Source: Cannabis sativa
Taxonomy: Eukaryota; Streptophyta; Magnoliopsida; Rosales; Cannabaceae
Direction: 5' to 3'
NCBI RefSeq assembly: GCF_029168945.1
Contig: NC_083606.1
Coordinates: 10,814,041 to 10,878,040, forward strand
DNA length: 64,000 bases
Shown here piece after piece: positions 12,079 through 23,117 of the stretch. The translations under genes and the position numbers were made by a program. Each line of letters opens with the position of its first letter. Within the stretch, counting starts at the first letter, position 1. The notes beneath the pieces were generated by a model that did no database searches, was not told the origin of the DNA, and was given only the letters and a program-made list of their open reading frames with translations.

Positions 12079-13225
12079 TGATGTTGCCCAATTAGTTACA
12101 CTGTGATCGCGGTAGTAAATGGGCTATATGTCGTATCCACAGGGAGGTAAATTACCACTAAAGATTAGTATAAATAGAAAATGATAGAAATGTGAATGAA
12201 GTAAAAATAATAAGATGATGAGTGAAAGAGTGTGATCAGATAAAGAGTTTGGTAAGGTAGAAATGTAGTTATGCAAATCCTATTCTAATACCGATATTAA
12301 TTCAAAACACAGTTGTAATTCTACACCATTAATTACAACTGGAAGATATATATAATAAAAGCACACATTAAATAATCTTGAATAAATTGAATCTCACCTC
12401 TAACTCAACAGCATATCATATTATATATCATAAATCGACAAAATACCACTATTGGCAGAATGTAGTAAACGGCATAAAATATAATAAATATACCAAAATA
12501 TTAATAGCCTAACTTACATAAGAAAAGCATGACTGAACTTATATAAAAGATACTATTAACTTAGGAAGAAAAATTAGAAGATGAAGAATAATTTAATAAA
12601 TGAGATATGGAGATGAAGCACAAAAGAATCAATATCAATAATTAAAGTAAGAAGTACAATAGCTACACTCTAACCTCACCAATATTACTATTTTAATACA
12701 CTCATTTTTGTCACTAAAATAAGTATAAATAAAATAGTAATAAGAGAGAAAAATAAAATGACAAAGTGTATTTTCTCCTCTAAAATCTGATGCCTTTTCA
12801 TTGTATTGGCTACTATTTATAGTGCAAGTTTGCTCCTCAAATATGGTATTTTCGTGTACCATTTAGTGGGATAAATGGCACAAAAAGCTGAACAAATGGT
12901 GGCATAGGCATCAAATAAAATCATGCTTTCATCAGCATGTGTTGGAGGAGACAATCGTGGGCCTCGACGTTAGTTTCTGCTGGAGAGAGGAGGACTCGAA
13001 GGACATGTGGCGAGCTGTAGAAGTGTGCGGCTTGAGTGGTCCTGCTCGTTAGTTATTTTAATGGACGTGGGAATGGGCCATGCATAAAACATCATTCCTC
13101 CACTTTGAGTTTGACCCAAACCTATACAAATGACTTGATTCTTTTAATCAACACAATGGCCTCACGTGCCAACTCTTTGGGCTTCACTTTGGACCAAATG
13201 TATATGAAGTTTCTTTTAGGAATAT

Positions 13226-14752
13226 GATAACTCTAAGAATTAGAGTTATTTTCATATCTTTAAGCTTGAATTTAATGTAAATTGTGGAGCAATTAATGTC
13301 TATACTATGTAATTGTGTTTAGTTTGTTGTGTATTTGTAATAAATGGAAGTGTGTGTGTTAGTAAGTGTTAAATAGACTTATGTTATTGTTTTTATGTGT
13401 TTTAAGCAGAAAAAATACAAGAATAGGTATTTGGAAATATTTGGGACAAGGAGAAAAAGGAGCAGAAAAATGATTATTGCTGACTAGCTTTGCTATAGCA
13501 ATCATCGCGTAGCAATTTGTCAGCCTAGTAAGTTTATTTTGGCAGATAGTCCAGCTGGCTTTAATGAAAAGAAAAACGAGTTGAGGTGGCGGAATTTGGC
13601 TATTGACTCAACAAACATGTGGAAAATGAAGGACAAGTGGGTGATGATTGGGATTTCCAATTAGGGTAAACTTTGGTACCCTAATTGGGGGGCAAAAGGA
13701 AAAGAAGAGGACATTAGAAGGGTGTGGCTGCACTTTTGAATGGGCAGTACGAAAACTTACAGCAGAAAAAAAGAAATCAAGTACAGAGAAAGAGAGTACA
13801 AAGAAAGAAGAAGAAGATTGAGAAGAAGGAGAAGAAGGCAACCTACAAAGAGAGGAGTTGAGCTTCAAACTCATTTCTCTTGCTCTCCTCTTCATTTTGT
13901 ATCATTTTCTTCTCTCTAGTTTTCTCTTAAACTCCATGAACATTTTATTTTCTGGTTTGTTGTTTTTAATTTCAGCTATGAACTAAACTCTTTGAGATTT
14001 GGGTGGTTATGAACCCTTGTATGGACTAGTGTTTTGATTTTGCAATGATGAAGTAATCTTGTCTTAGTTCAATTAGTTGGGATGAAATGTTGATTGAATG
14101 TTAATTTTTGGCCATTTTTAACATTTACCAAGCTAGATCTTACTTGGAAAAGCAAGACCTAGTTGAACCCCTCTAATTGATGCATGATTTTTACCTTCTC
14201 TTCTAGGTTTTAATTAGTAGTGAAATAGGGATATTTTGCTACCATGCATAACTAAAGATTTGATGCTTTATTAGGCTATTTGTGATCTAAACTGATGTAG
14301 GAATGCATTGTGAGATTATGAATGGTTTATTGCAAGTTTTGGAAAAAGCTTGCTGGTTTTTTTTGGAAATCTGTTAACTCTGCCAGGATTGCTGAGTCAT
14401 TGCTGGGTCATTGTTGTATCAACTGGGACATACAAGTGGAAATTAATCACCCAAGTCTAATCTCCAAATCTGAAATTACCACCACTTTAAACACTTTTAG
14501 CTTCTTATTTTTACTGTATTTAGTTTAAAAAATTAGTTCTCAAGTTTAGAATCAAGACTATAAATTTTCCTTGTGAATTGATGTGTGATTTTATTTTATT
14601 TTTATTTGAAATTCTTGGAATTGCTTTTAGTTGATTTAACATTATTTAGTAAAAAGTCCCTGTGGAGACGAACTTTGATTACTTATCATTGTATTACTTG
14701 TTTGTGATTGTGTACACTTGCGCAATTATAAAGCAATATAATTTTCACAACA
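13226..14752 (+). repeat. 5' LTR of the Athila element
   Basis: It begins TGATAACTCTAAGAATTAG directly after GAATA and ends TTCACAACA just before the primer-binding site. It contains GTCCCTGTGGAGACGAAC (about 14656) and CTTGCGCAATTATAAAGC near the end, as in other Athila U5 regions. The ORFs inside (13608-13895 minus, 14322-14528 plus) have no family features. Confidence 0.8.
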
Positions 14753-14758
14753 AGTTTT

Positions 14759-14775
14759 TGGCGCCGTTGCCGGGG
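14759..14775 (+). promoter_or_regulatory. Primer-binding site, tRNA-Asp type
   Basis: TGGCGCCGTTGCCGGGG lies six bases after the 5' LTR and is complementary to the 3' end of plant tRNA-Asp, the usual primer of Athila elements. It fixes the LTR boundary and the element's orientation. Confidence 0.9.
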
Positions 14776-14879
14776 ACTTTAAGTTCTAAATTTTGTTTTA
14801 TCAACTAATTGACATTCTAAGAATTTTTGTGCTTTTAATCTTGCTGGTTTGTCTTTGAAATCTCAGGTATCTATAGTGT

Positions 14880-16318
14880 ATGAACCAACAAGAGGACTTT
14901 GAACTTGCTCCTATTGATCCCGAGATTGAACGCACATTCCGAAGAAGAAGAAGAAGGGTTCAAAAGGCTAAGGGCCGAGACATCATGGCTGAGAATTTTG
15001 ATGATGATGGGGTCGCTCAACAAATTGTTAATCCCATCATATTGGCAGATGATCGAGCAAGGGCTATAAGGGAGTATGCAGCCCCCATGTTTAATGAGCT
15101 CAATCCAGGCATTGTGAGGCCTGAAATACAAGCATCGCAGTTTGAGCTCAAGCCAGTGATGTTTCAAATGCTCCAAACCGTGGGGCAATTCAGCGGGATG
15201 CCAACTGAGGATCCTCACCTCCATCTCCGTTCATTTTTGGAGGTGAGTGATTCTTTCAAGATCCAAGGAGTGAGTGAAGAGGTGTTAAGGTTGAAGCTAT
15301 TCCCATTCTCACTACGAGACCGAGCTAGATCATGGCTCAACACTTTGCCTCCTGATTCTGTGACCAATTGGAATGACCTTGCTGAGAAGTTTCTGAGGAA
15401 ATACTTTCCTCCTACTAGAAATGCAAAATTCAGAAGTGAGATCATGTCTTTTCAGCAACTTGAAGATGAGTCCACAAGTGATGCGTGGGAGAGGTTTAAG
15501 GAGCTTTTGCGAAAGTGTCCACATCATGGCATTCCACATTGTATTCAGATGGAGACTTTTTATAATGGCTTGAATGCAGCTTCTCGAATGGTGTTAGATG
15601 CATCGGCCAATGGTGCTATTTTGTCGAAGTCTTACAATGAAGCATTTGAGATTTTGGAGACCATTGCAAGTAACAACTACCAATGGTCCAACACAAGAGC
15701 TCCAACAAGTAGAAAAGTGGCGGGAATCCTTGAGGTAGATGCAATAACGGCTTTGACAGCTCAAATGGCTTCCATGACGAATGTTTTGAAGAATTTGAGT
15801 ATTGGGAACGCTAAAAATATTCAACCAGCTGCTGCCATTCAAAGTGATGATGTCTCATGTGTGTTTTGTGGAGAAGGGCATGTGTTTGAGAAGTGTCCAT
15901 CTAATCCGGAGTCAGTTTGTTACATGGGAAATCAGAATTTTAACAGAAACAATGGGGCATTCTCAAACTCGTACAATCAAGCATGGAAGAATTATCCTAA
16001 TTTGTCTTGGGGGGTCAAGGAGCAAGCTCAAGCACTGCACCAGCCCAAGGAAGACAAGCATATCCACCGGGTTTTTCACAACAACCGCGACATCCACAAC
16101 ATGCTTAAAATTCCCAACCAAGTTCTTTGGAGAGTCTAATGGGGGATTATATGGCCAAAAATGATGCGGTGATACAAAGTCAAGCTGCCTCTCTTCGAAA
16201 CTTAGAGTTGCAACTTGGACATTTGGCCAATGAATTAAAAGCTAGGCCGCAAGGGTCTTTGCCTAGCGACACGAAAAATCCAAGGAGGGATGGGAAGGAA
16301 CAATGAAAATCCATTCAC
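14880..16318 (+). pseudogene. Athila gag (frameshifted)
   Basis: Capsid-nucleocapsid protein. The start MNQQEDFELAPIDPEIE lies shortly after the primer site. The retrotransposon gag domain spans about residues 90-270 (FELKPVMFQMLQTVGQFSG, FPFSLRDRARSWLN, KFLRKYFPP). A zinc knuckle CVFCGEGHVFEKC is near 15860-15900. The frame is lost in the G run at about 16010, and the tail continues in another frame (MGDYMAKNDAVIQSQAASLR) to an in-frame TGA near 16304. It runs on into protease. Confidence 0.85.
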
Positions 16319-17305
16319 TTGAGGAGTGGCAAGCATCTGAAAAATTCCGAGGAGGAAATAAAGGGTAGTGGGGAGCCCACTTCAATCCAAAACGACGAAA
16401 AATTGAGTAAAAAAACTGCCCAGGAAATTGCTGATACCAGACCAGTTGATACAGCATCGGGTCAGCAATCTGACAGTCAGCAATCCGCACCAGTATGTAC
16501 TAAACCACCCCTTCCATTTCCTCAAAGATTTCAGAAAGAGCAGCAAGATGGGCAATTCAAGAAGTTTTTAGATGTGTTGAAGCAGCTCCATATCAATATT
16601 CCCTTGGTGGAAGCATCGGAGCAAATGCCGAACTATGTCAAGTTCTTAAAAGACATTTTGACGAAGAAAAGGAGGTTGGGGGAGTTTGAAACTGTAGCTC
16701 TTACAAAAGGATGCAGCGCCATGTTGAAAAGTAAGATTCCACCGAAGTTTAAGGATCCGGGTAGTTTTACAATCCCTTGTTCTATTGGGGGGCGGGATGT
16801 TGGAAGAGCTTTATGTGATTTGGGTGCAAGCATCAACCTCATGCCTATGTCGATCTTTAAGAAGTTGGGTATTGGTGAAGCACGTCCTACAACTGTTACA
16901 TTGCAACTTGCTGACAGGTCCATGGCCCATCCGGAAGGAAAAATAGAAGATGTTCTAGTACAGGTTGACAAGTTCATTTTTCCAGCTGATTTCATCATCC
17001 TAGACTATGAAGCTGATAGAGATGTGCCTATTATCTTGGGTCGACCGTTCCTTGCTACCGGGAGAACTCTGATTGATGTGCAAAATGGGGAGCTCACAAT
17101 GAGGGTGAATGACCAAAAAGTCACCTTTAATGTGTTCAATGCTATGAGATTTCCGAATGAGATAGAAGAGTGCTCCCGCATAAGTGTAATTGACTCGATA
17201 GTGGCTGAAAAATTTCACAAGGAAGCTTGGAAGGGTGAGAAATTTATAAGTTCTTTTGATGAGCTTGAAGACTTGAGTGAAGATGAAGACAACCAAGTTG
17301 CTTGA
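16319..17305 (+). pseudogene. Athila gag tail and aspartic protease
   Basis: It continues the gag-pol frame (RSGKHLKN onward). The spacer leads into the protease core with ALCDLGASINLMPMSIF (about 16810-16855) and ILGRPFLATGRTLIDV (about 17030-17080). A TGA at 17303-17305 separates it from reverse transcriptase in the same frame, so a single base change probably created the stop. Confidence 0.85.
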
Positions 17306-19835
17306 GTGGAGCCATTGCAACCTATTCCTAAATTCAAGAAGCCCTTTGAATCTTTGGAGTTGAAGGAAAGTAATTTTAAACCTCCAAAACCCTCCATCCA
17401 AGAACCACCGAAGTTGGAGTTGAAACCCTTGCCAAGCCATCTGAAGTATGCCTATTTGGGGGAGAATGACACGCTACCAGTTATTATAGCATCAAACTTG
17501 GTAGTTGAAGATGAAGGTGCCTTGCTAGAGGTGTTGAAAAAGCATAAAAAAGCAATCGGGTGGACTATGGCGGACATAAGGGGTATTAGTCCAACGATTT
17601 GCACGCACAAGATACTTTTAGAAGCTGGTTGTAGCAATTTTGTTGAGCATCAGCGAAGATTGAATCCCGTCATGAAAGAAGTAGTGCGAAAAGAAGTGAT
17701 CAAGTGGCTAGATTATGGTATTGTGTACCCAATTTCGGATAGCTCATGGGTTAGTCATGTTCAATGTGTGCCCAAGAAAGGAGGAGTCACGGTGGTGGCT
17801 AATGCAAACAATGAGTTGATTCCCACTCGAACCGTGACCGGTTGGAGGGTGTGTATGGACTACCGGAAGCTAAACAATGCTACTCGGAAGGATCATTTCC
17901 CGCTGCCATTTATTGACCAAATGTTGGATCGTTTGGCGGGAAAAGAGTTTTATTGCTTTCTTGACGGATATTCGGGTTACAATCAGATTTCTATAGCACC
18001 AGAAGATCAAGAGAAAACCACCTTCACTTGTCCATATGGTACCTTTGCCTTTAGGAGGATGCCATTTGGATTGTGCAATGCTCCCGCGACTTTCCAAAGG
18101 TGTATGATGGCTATTTTCTCGGATATGGCTGAGAGTATTTTGGAGATATTCATGGATGACTTCTCTATTTACGGGGATTCATTTGGGGTTTGTTTGGAGA
18201 ATTTGGAAAGAGTGTTAGCAAGATGTGAAGAAACCAACTTGGTGCTTAATTGGGAGAAATGCCACTTCATGGTTCAATAGGGTATTGTGTTGAGTCACAA
18301 AGTGTCTAGCAAGGGGATAGAAGTTGACAAGGCAAAGCTAGAAGTGATTGAGAAGTTACCAGCCCCTACCACGGTGAAAGGCATAAGAAGCTTCCTTGGA
18401 CACGCGGGTTTCTATAGGCGCTTCATTAAAGACTTTTCTAAGGTGTCCAAACCCTTGTGTAACTTGCTGGAACGAAATAGACCATTTGAGTTTACCGCTG
18501 AATGTAATGAAGCATTTTTGAAGTTGAAGACAGCTCTTGTTATGGCCCCCGTGATTGTAGCACCCGATTGGTCATTGCCCTTTGAACTCATGTGTGATGC
18601 AAGTGATTTTGCCGTTGGGGCTGTTCTTGGGCAGCGGAAGAATAAGATCTTTCATTCCATTTATTACGCAAGCAAAACTCTTGTTGATGCCCAAATTAAC
18701 TACACCACTACTGAGAAAGAGTTGCTAGCGGTGGTTTTTGCCTTTGAGAAATTCAGATCATATCTTGTGGGAACCAAGGTTGTTGTGTATACTGACCACT
18801 CGGCAATCAAGTATTTGATAACCAAGAAAGATTCTAAACCGAGGCTTATTCATTGGGTTTTGTTGCTACAAGAGTTTGACTTGGAAATTCGAGACAGAAA
18901 AGGGACAGAAAACAAAGTAGCGGATCATCTCTCTAGGTTGGAAACTAACAATCACAGCAGCCACTTAGAGGGAGAATTACAAATTCAAGACTCCTTCCCA
19001 GATGAGCAACTGCTAGTGGTAGAGCAAACACGGGTACCATGGTATGCAGACATTGTCAATTACTTAGTTGGAGGTGCCTATCCACCTGATTTTACCAAGC
19101 AGCAGCTCAAAAAGTTCCTTCATGATAGCAAGTTTTATTTTTGGGATGAGCCATACTTGTACAAGCAGTGCCCAGATCGTATTATGCGGAGATGTGTGCC
19201 AATGAGTGAAGTTAGAAGCATCTTGGAGCATTGTCATTCAGCTCCTTATGGTGGCCATTTTGGTGGACAACGCACGGCGGCCAAGGTTTTTCAATCCGGG
19301 TATTATTGGCCCTCTATTTTTAAAGATGCTCATGCTTTTGTTCAACAATGTGATCGCTGCCAGCGAGTGGGAAATATCTCCGCCAGGAATGAGATGCCTC
19401 TTAATTGTATTTTGGAGGTGGAGTTGTTTGACGTTTGGGGTATCGACTTTATGGGACCTTTCCCACAATCCTTTGGGAATCTCTACATTCTAGTGGCGGT
19501 GGATTATGTGTCAAAGTGGGTGGAGGCAATTGCTAGTCCGAAGAATGATGCTCGAGTGGTTATGAAATTCTTTCATAAACATGTCTTTACAAGGTTTGGG
19601 ACTCCTAGAGCTTTGATAAGTGATGAGGGAACACACTTCGTGAACAAAGTGTTGGCTGCCCTCTTGGCAAAATATAGTGTAAAACATAAAATTGCCACTG
19701 CCTATCACCCACAGACTAACGGGCAAGCTGAAATATCTAATCGGGAAATTAAAGGCATATTGGAGAAGGTTGTAAATCCCAACAGAAAAGATTGGTCCCA
19801 ACGCCTCGATGATGCACTTTGGGCATATAGGACAG
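17306..19835 (+). pseudogene. Athila reverse transcriptase, RNase H and integrase (N-terminal part)
   Basis: RT blocks seen: VCMDYRKLNNATRKDHFPLP, FLDGYSGYNQI, FAFRRMPFGLCNAPATFQR and the active site FMDDFSIYG, intact. An in-frame TAG at 18278-18280 follows CHFMVQ. RNase H follows ([20 protein letters not shown] tail after [12 protein letters not shown]). Integrase has the H-H-C-C zinc domain ([13 protein letters not shown] ... CDRCQRVG) and core motifs [17 protein letters not shown] and [12 protein letters not shown]. The hAT-type MITE interrupts the reading frame after LWAYRT at 19836. Confidence 0.9.
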
Positions 19836-20401
19836 TAGGGCTGTACATCGGTCGGTTTGGGCGGTTTATCCTATATATTTTCTAACCCAATCTAAAGTTC
19901 GGGTTGCTAAAATTTAAGTGCAACCAGCCCAATGTAAAAAAAAAAATCTATAAACCGACCAACGGTTTGGGCGGTTTGGTCGGGTTAACCCGCCAAAACC
20001 GGCCAAACTTTTTTTTTTTTTTAGTTTTAAAGTCAAAATCAATAAAAATTAAAAAGATAAATTAAAAAAATCATATTCCACCAAAGTACAACACTATATA
20101 TATGACTTTAAAACTAATAATTAAGTATATAACTTTATATAATTATATATTTAATCATTTATGTTATATATAATAAAAACTAAAAAGTTAAAAAAAAAAA
20201 TTAAAGGTGCAAAATCGGGTTGGTCGGGTTGGTCGGTTTAATTGGACGGGTTGGACCTATTTTCAACCCGCCCAATTAACAGATTGGGCGGTTTGTAATT
20301 TTTTCGGGTTATTTCGGTTTGTAATTTTTATCGGTTTTTTCGGTTCGGTTTGGGCGGGTTATTCGGTTTGGGCGGTTTACAAATTTTTTTGTACAACCCT
20401 A
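19836..20401. mobile_element. 566-bp hAT-type MITE with 8-bp TSD
   Basis: Terminal inverted repeats TAGGGCTGTAC (19836) and GTACAACCCTA (20391-20401), one mismatch. TAGGACAG at 19828-19835 is repeated exactly at 20402-20409, the 8-bp duplication expected of hAT elements. Both ends carry GGTTTGGGCGG/GGTCGGGTT repeats in opposite orientation around an AT-rich middle. It has no transposase. It sits in the integrase gene of the Athila element. Confidence 0.93.
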
Positions 20402-20409
20402 TAGGACAG

Positions 20410-20897
20410 CATATAAAACTCCTCTAGGCATGTCTCCATATCGCCTAGTTTATGGGAAAGCATGCCATCTTCCCGTGGAGTTAGAACACAAGGCGTTTTG
20501 GGCACTAAAAAATCTCAATATGGATATTTCAGCAGCTGGAGAAGCAAGAAAGTTACAGCTGAACGAGTTGGATGAATTGCGTTGGTTTTCATATGAGAAT
20601 GCTAAATTGTATAAGGAAAAGACAAAGAGATGGCATGATGATAGAATCAAGGAAAGAGTTTCTGCAAAAGGGCAAGAAGTTTTACTCTTTAATTCAAGGC
20701 TCAAACTCTTTCCTGGAAAATTAAAGTCCCGTTGGTCTGGCCCGTTTACTATGCAAGAAGTGACTCCTTTTGGTGCGATTACAGTGAAAGATCAACAATC
20801 CGGGAGGGAATTTAAAGTGAACGGGCAGCGGCTGAAACACTATTGGAGAGGCGAGGTCAACCGAGAGAAGACCTCGATTTCTTTGAAAGATGCTTGA
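20410..20897 (+). pseudogene. Athila integrase, C-terminal part
   Basis: It resumes the integrase frame right after the MITE ([20 protein letters not shown]) and ends KTSISLKDA with a stop at 20897. It contains the C-terminal core SRWSGPFTM with the conserved KSRWxGPF pattern. Before the MITE landed, this part was in frame with the domain ending at 19827. Confidence 0.87.
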
Positions 20898-22875
20898 TCA
20901 TTGTAATTTGGGGTGCCTACAAAAGAAAAAAAAAATTGAATTGAAAAAAAAAATTGAAAAAAAAAAGAATGAAAGAAAAAAAAATTTCTCAATGAAGGCA
21001 CCCCTTGAAAAAAAAACAACAAAAGAAAAAAAAAAGAAATTAAAAAAAAAAAAGAGAAAAAGAAATTATATATATATTATAATTAGCTATAAATAATTGT
21101 CATGGTGAAATTGAGATTGTGTTCTTTTCTTTGTGCAGAGAATCAAGTGAAAAAGGCTGTGGAAGTGAATAAATTTTGAATTGGGCAAGAGCATTAAGTC
21201 TGGGGTGGCAGGTTGCTGTTCAGTTGCTATAGCAAAGGCTTAGCAAAAGGTGTTTTGGTACTAGGCTGATCATATGAACTGGGGTTTGAAAAAAAAATAA
21301 AGTGAATGGTCTAATCAAGAGAAACATGTGACAAAAATTATTTTAATGAGCAATCATTGGGCACAACTCTTTTTACTCAGTCCAATCATTTGGAGTGATG
21401 TACCTTTGTACTCAAAAATGCCACATAAAGTATACATGTATTATTTTGTGGGGCTTTAAGTTTTTGACTTTAGTCAACTGGGCCCCTCTACTAATCAGAG
21501 CCCACTTCTCTCAGCCCAATACCCAACCCTACCATTTCATCATCTTCATCAATCACCAACACACACAGCCGCACTTCCCTTCACCAGTCGACCCAACCTC
21601 CATTTCACCTGAAACCGAACCCAAAATCTCACCTAAACCCGAGCTTCCATTTCCTCCATTGAAACCGTAGCCACAAAAATCGCACCAGCTCCCATAGCCT
21701 CAATCCGAACCACCATTGTTAACTCAACCCATACTTCACCCGAACTCATAGCAGCCCGAATCACCATTCGAACCAATCTCAAACCTCCCAGCCATTTCAT
21801 CCATTCAACCCGAGCCACCACCAAGTCGAACCCATCCCTGTACCAATTGAAGCCATCACGTCCAGCACCCAATCGAGCATCGCCCTTTCCAGTTGACCCA
21901 CCAACGAGTTCAAACATCACCTCCGAAGCACCCCAGTCGACTGAGCTCCACCGTGACCAATACCCAGCAGTCACCCACATCACTTCGCACCAACCACGAC
22001 TTCACCCGAAGTCACCCACGCCACCATCATTGCACTCTGTTTGTGCTAAGTGAAGAGCAGAAATTGCCACAGGGAGCACCATCAAAAGTGATTGGGTAAA
22101 ATTCTTATACTCCTTCAATACATAATCCTATGGCTGCCGAGTGATTATTTGTGAATTTTTGTTTGGGATAAAATTGAATTTGGATTTGTTGAAGTAGTTC
22201 AATTGGTGGTGTAGTGCTTTGATTTGGAAGTGATATTTTGCAATGGTGTAGTTAAAAATTAGGTTTAGTGCAGCTTGGAAAGTGTGGTAATTTTGGAAGG
22301 GTAATGGTTGTGGACGGATTACTGTGGTGATGGAATTTGGTATAATGTGCAAAATATTGACGTGAATTTGACAATATTGCTGTGGGTGAGTGAATTAAAG
22401 TCAAGGTGGTGTGGTTTGGCAAGTGTGGAAGGTTGTGGACATTGTAGGGCTTGGTAAGACTTATTGTTGTGATCAGGGGTAGATGGTTTCTTTGGTGTCA
22501 AGGAATTGATTGAGTTACATTGATAGTTTGGAATTGGGGTTGTAACTTGGAAATTGTTGGTGTGCATTTGAATTACTCATTATTCTCTGCGGTTTGTATG
22601 GTGGTGAGTTGGAATTTGAGACAGAGTTAGAAATATTACAAGTTTGAACAGATTTGTGGTGTTGGATAAATTAGACATTGAAAGAGTTACACAGGGGAAG
22701 TATCATGGCCAAGTACTACATGGATTGTGTGTAAGGTGTCAAAATTTTACTTGGTGTGGTGTGGGTTGGCAAAAGTAGTAATTTTTGAACAAGATTGGGT
22801 TGGGAACAGTGAAGTGCATTGTAAGCGTTATTATTGTGTTGAGGGGCAGCAGTGAGTAAGAAAGCAGAGACAAAA
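20898..22875 (+). other. Athila 3' noncoding region
   Basis: No gene supported. A purine-rich stretch (20925-21065) follows pol. TAAGTCTGGGGTGG near 21194 looks like a polypurine tract. Next come a C/A-rich block (21480-22050, ACCCGAACCC-like) and a T/G-rich block (22100-22870). Neither matches the 5' LTR. Small ORFs here (21395-21670, 21847-22053, 22128-22567) are products of this biased composition. Confidence 0.55.
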
Positions 22876-23117
22876 CTTTGGACCAAATGTATATGAAGTT
22901 TCTTTTAAGAATACCATTTTTCTTTTGTTGCTTGGGCTTTTCAACTTCAAGAATGCCAACTGTAAATCATTTAACTCAAATCTAGGAACATAATTAAAGT
23001 TAATTAAATATTTTCAAATGAATACTTTTTTTCAATTAAAATTATGAAAATATTTAATTAAACTAATTTTATGTACACAATTAAATGCTTAAAGTATACA
23101 AATTTGAGTCTTAATCA

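Larger units (their letters stand above)
13226..22875 (+). mobile_element. Athila-type Ty3/Gypsy element lacking its 3' LTR
   Basis: 5' LTR 13226-14752, primer-binding site 14759-14775, gag and pol 14880-20897, then about 2 kb of noncoding sequence. Athila assignment rests on the tRNA-Asp primer site, the DLGASINLMP protease, and the RT/integrase sequence. No second copy of the 5' LTR can be found before the junction at about 22875, so the 3' LTR appears deleted. Coding lesions: a one-base loss in the G run near 16010, TGA near 16304, TGA at 17303-17305, TAG at 18278-18280, and a MITE in integrase. Confidence 0.85.
12079..23117 (-). repeat. Solo LTR (about 1.35 kb) interrupted by an Athila element; TSD GGTCT
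   Basis: The outer pieces are 12079-13225 and about 22915-23117. The ends are TGATGTTGCCC...CTTAATCA. GGTCT at 12074-12078 is repeated at 23118-23122. Read on the minus strand, the end contains CCTCCCTGTGGATACGAC, a sequence typical of the U5 end of Athila-like Gypsy LTRs, so a minus orientation is inferred. The insertion splits the antisense gene of the Tat element. Coding capacity in the outer pieces is nil; ORFs at 12635-12862 and 13036-13227 are chance. Confidence 0.8.

Noticed and set aside
21395..22099. Proline/histidine/serine-rich ORFs on both strands
   Set aside because: They arise from a C/A-rich noncoding block of the Athila element, have no domain, and several overlap in different frames.
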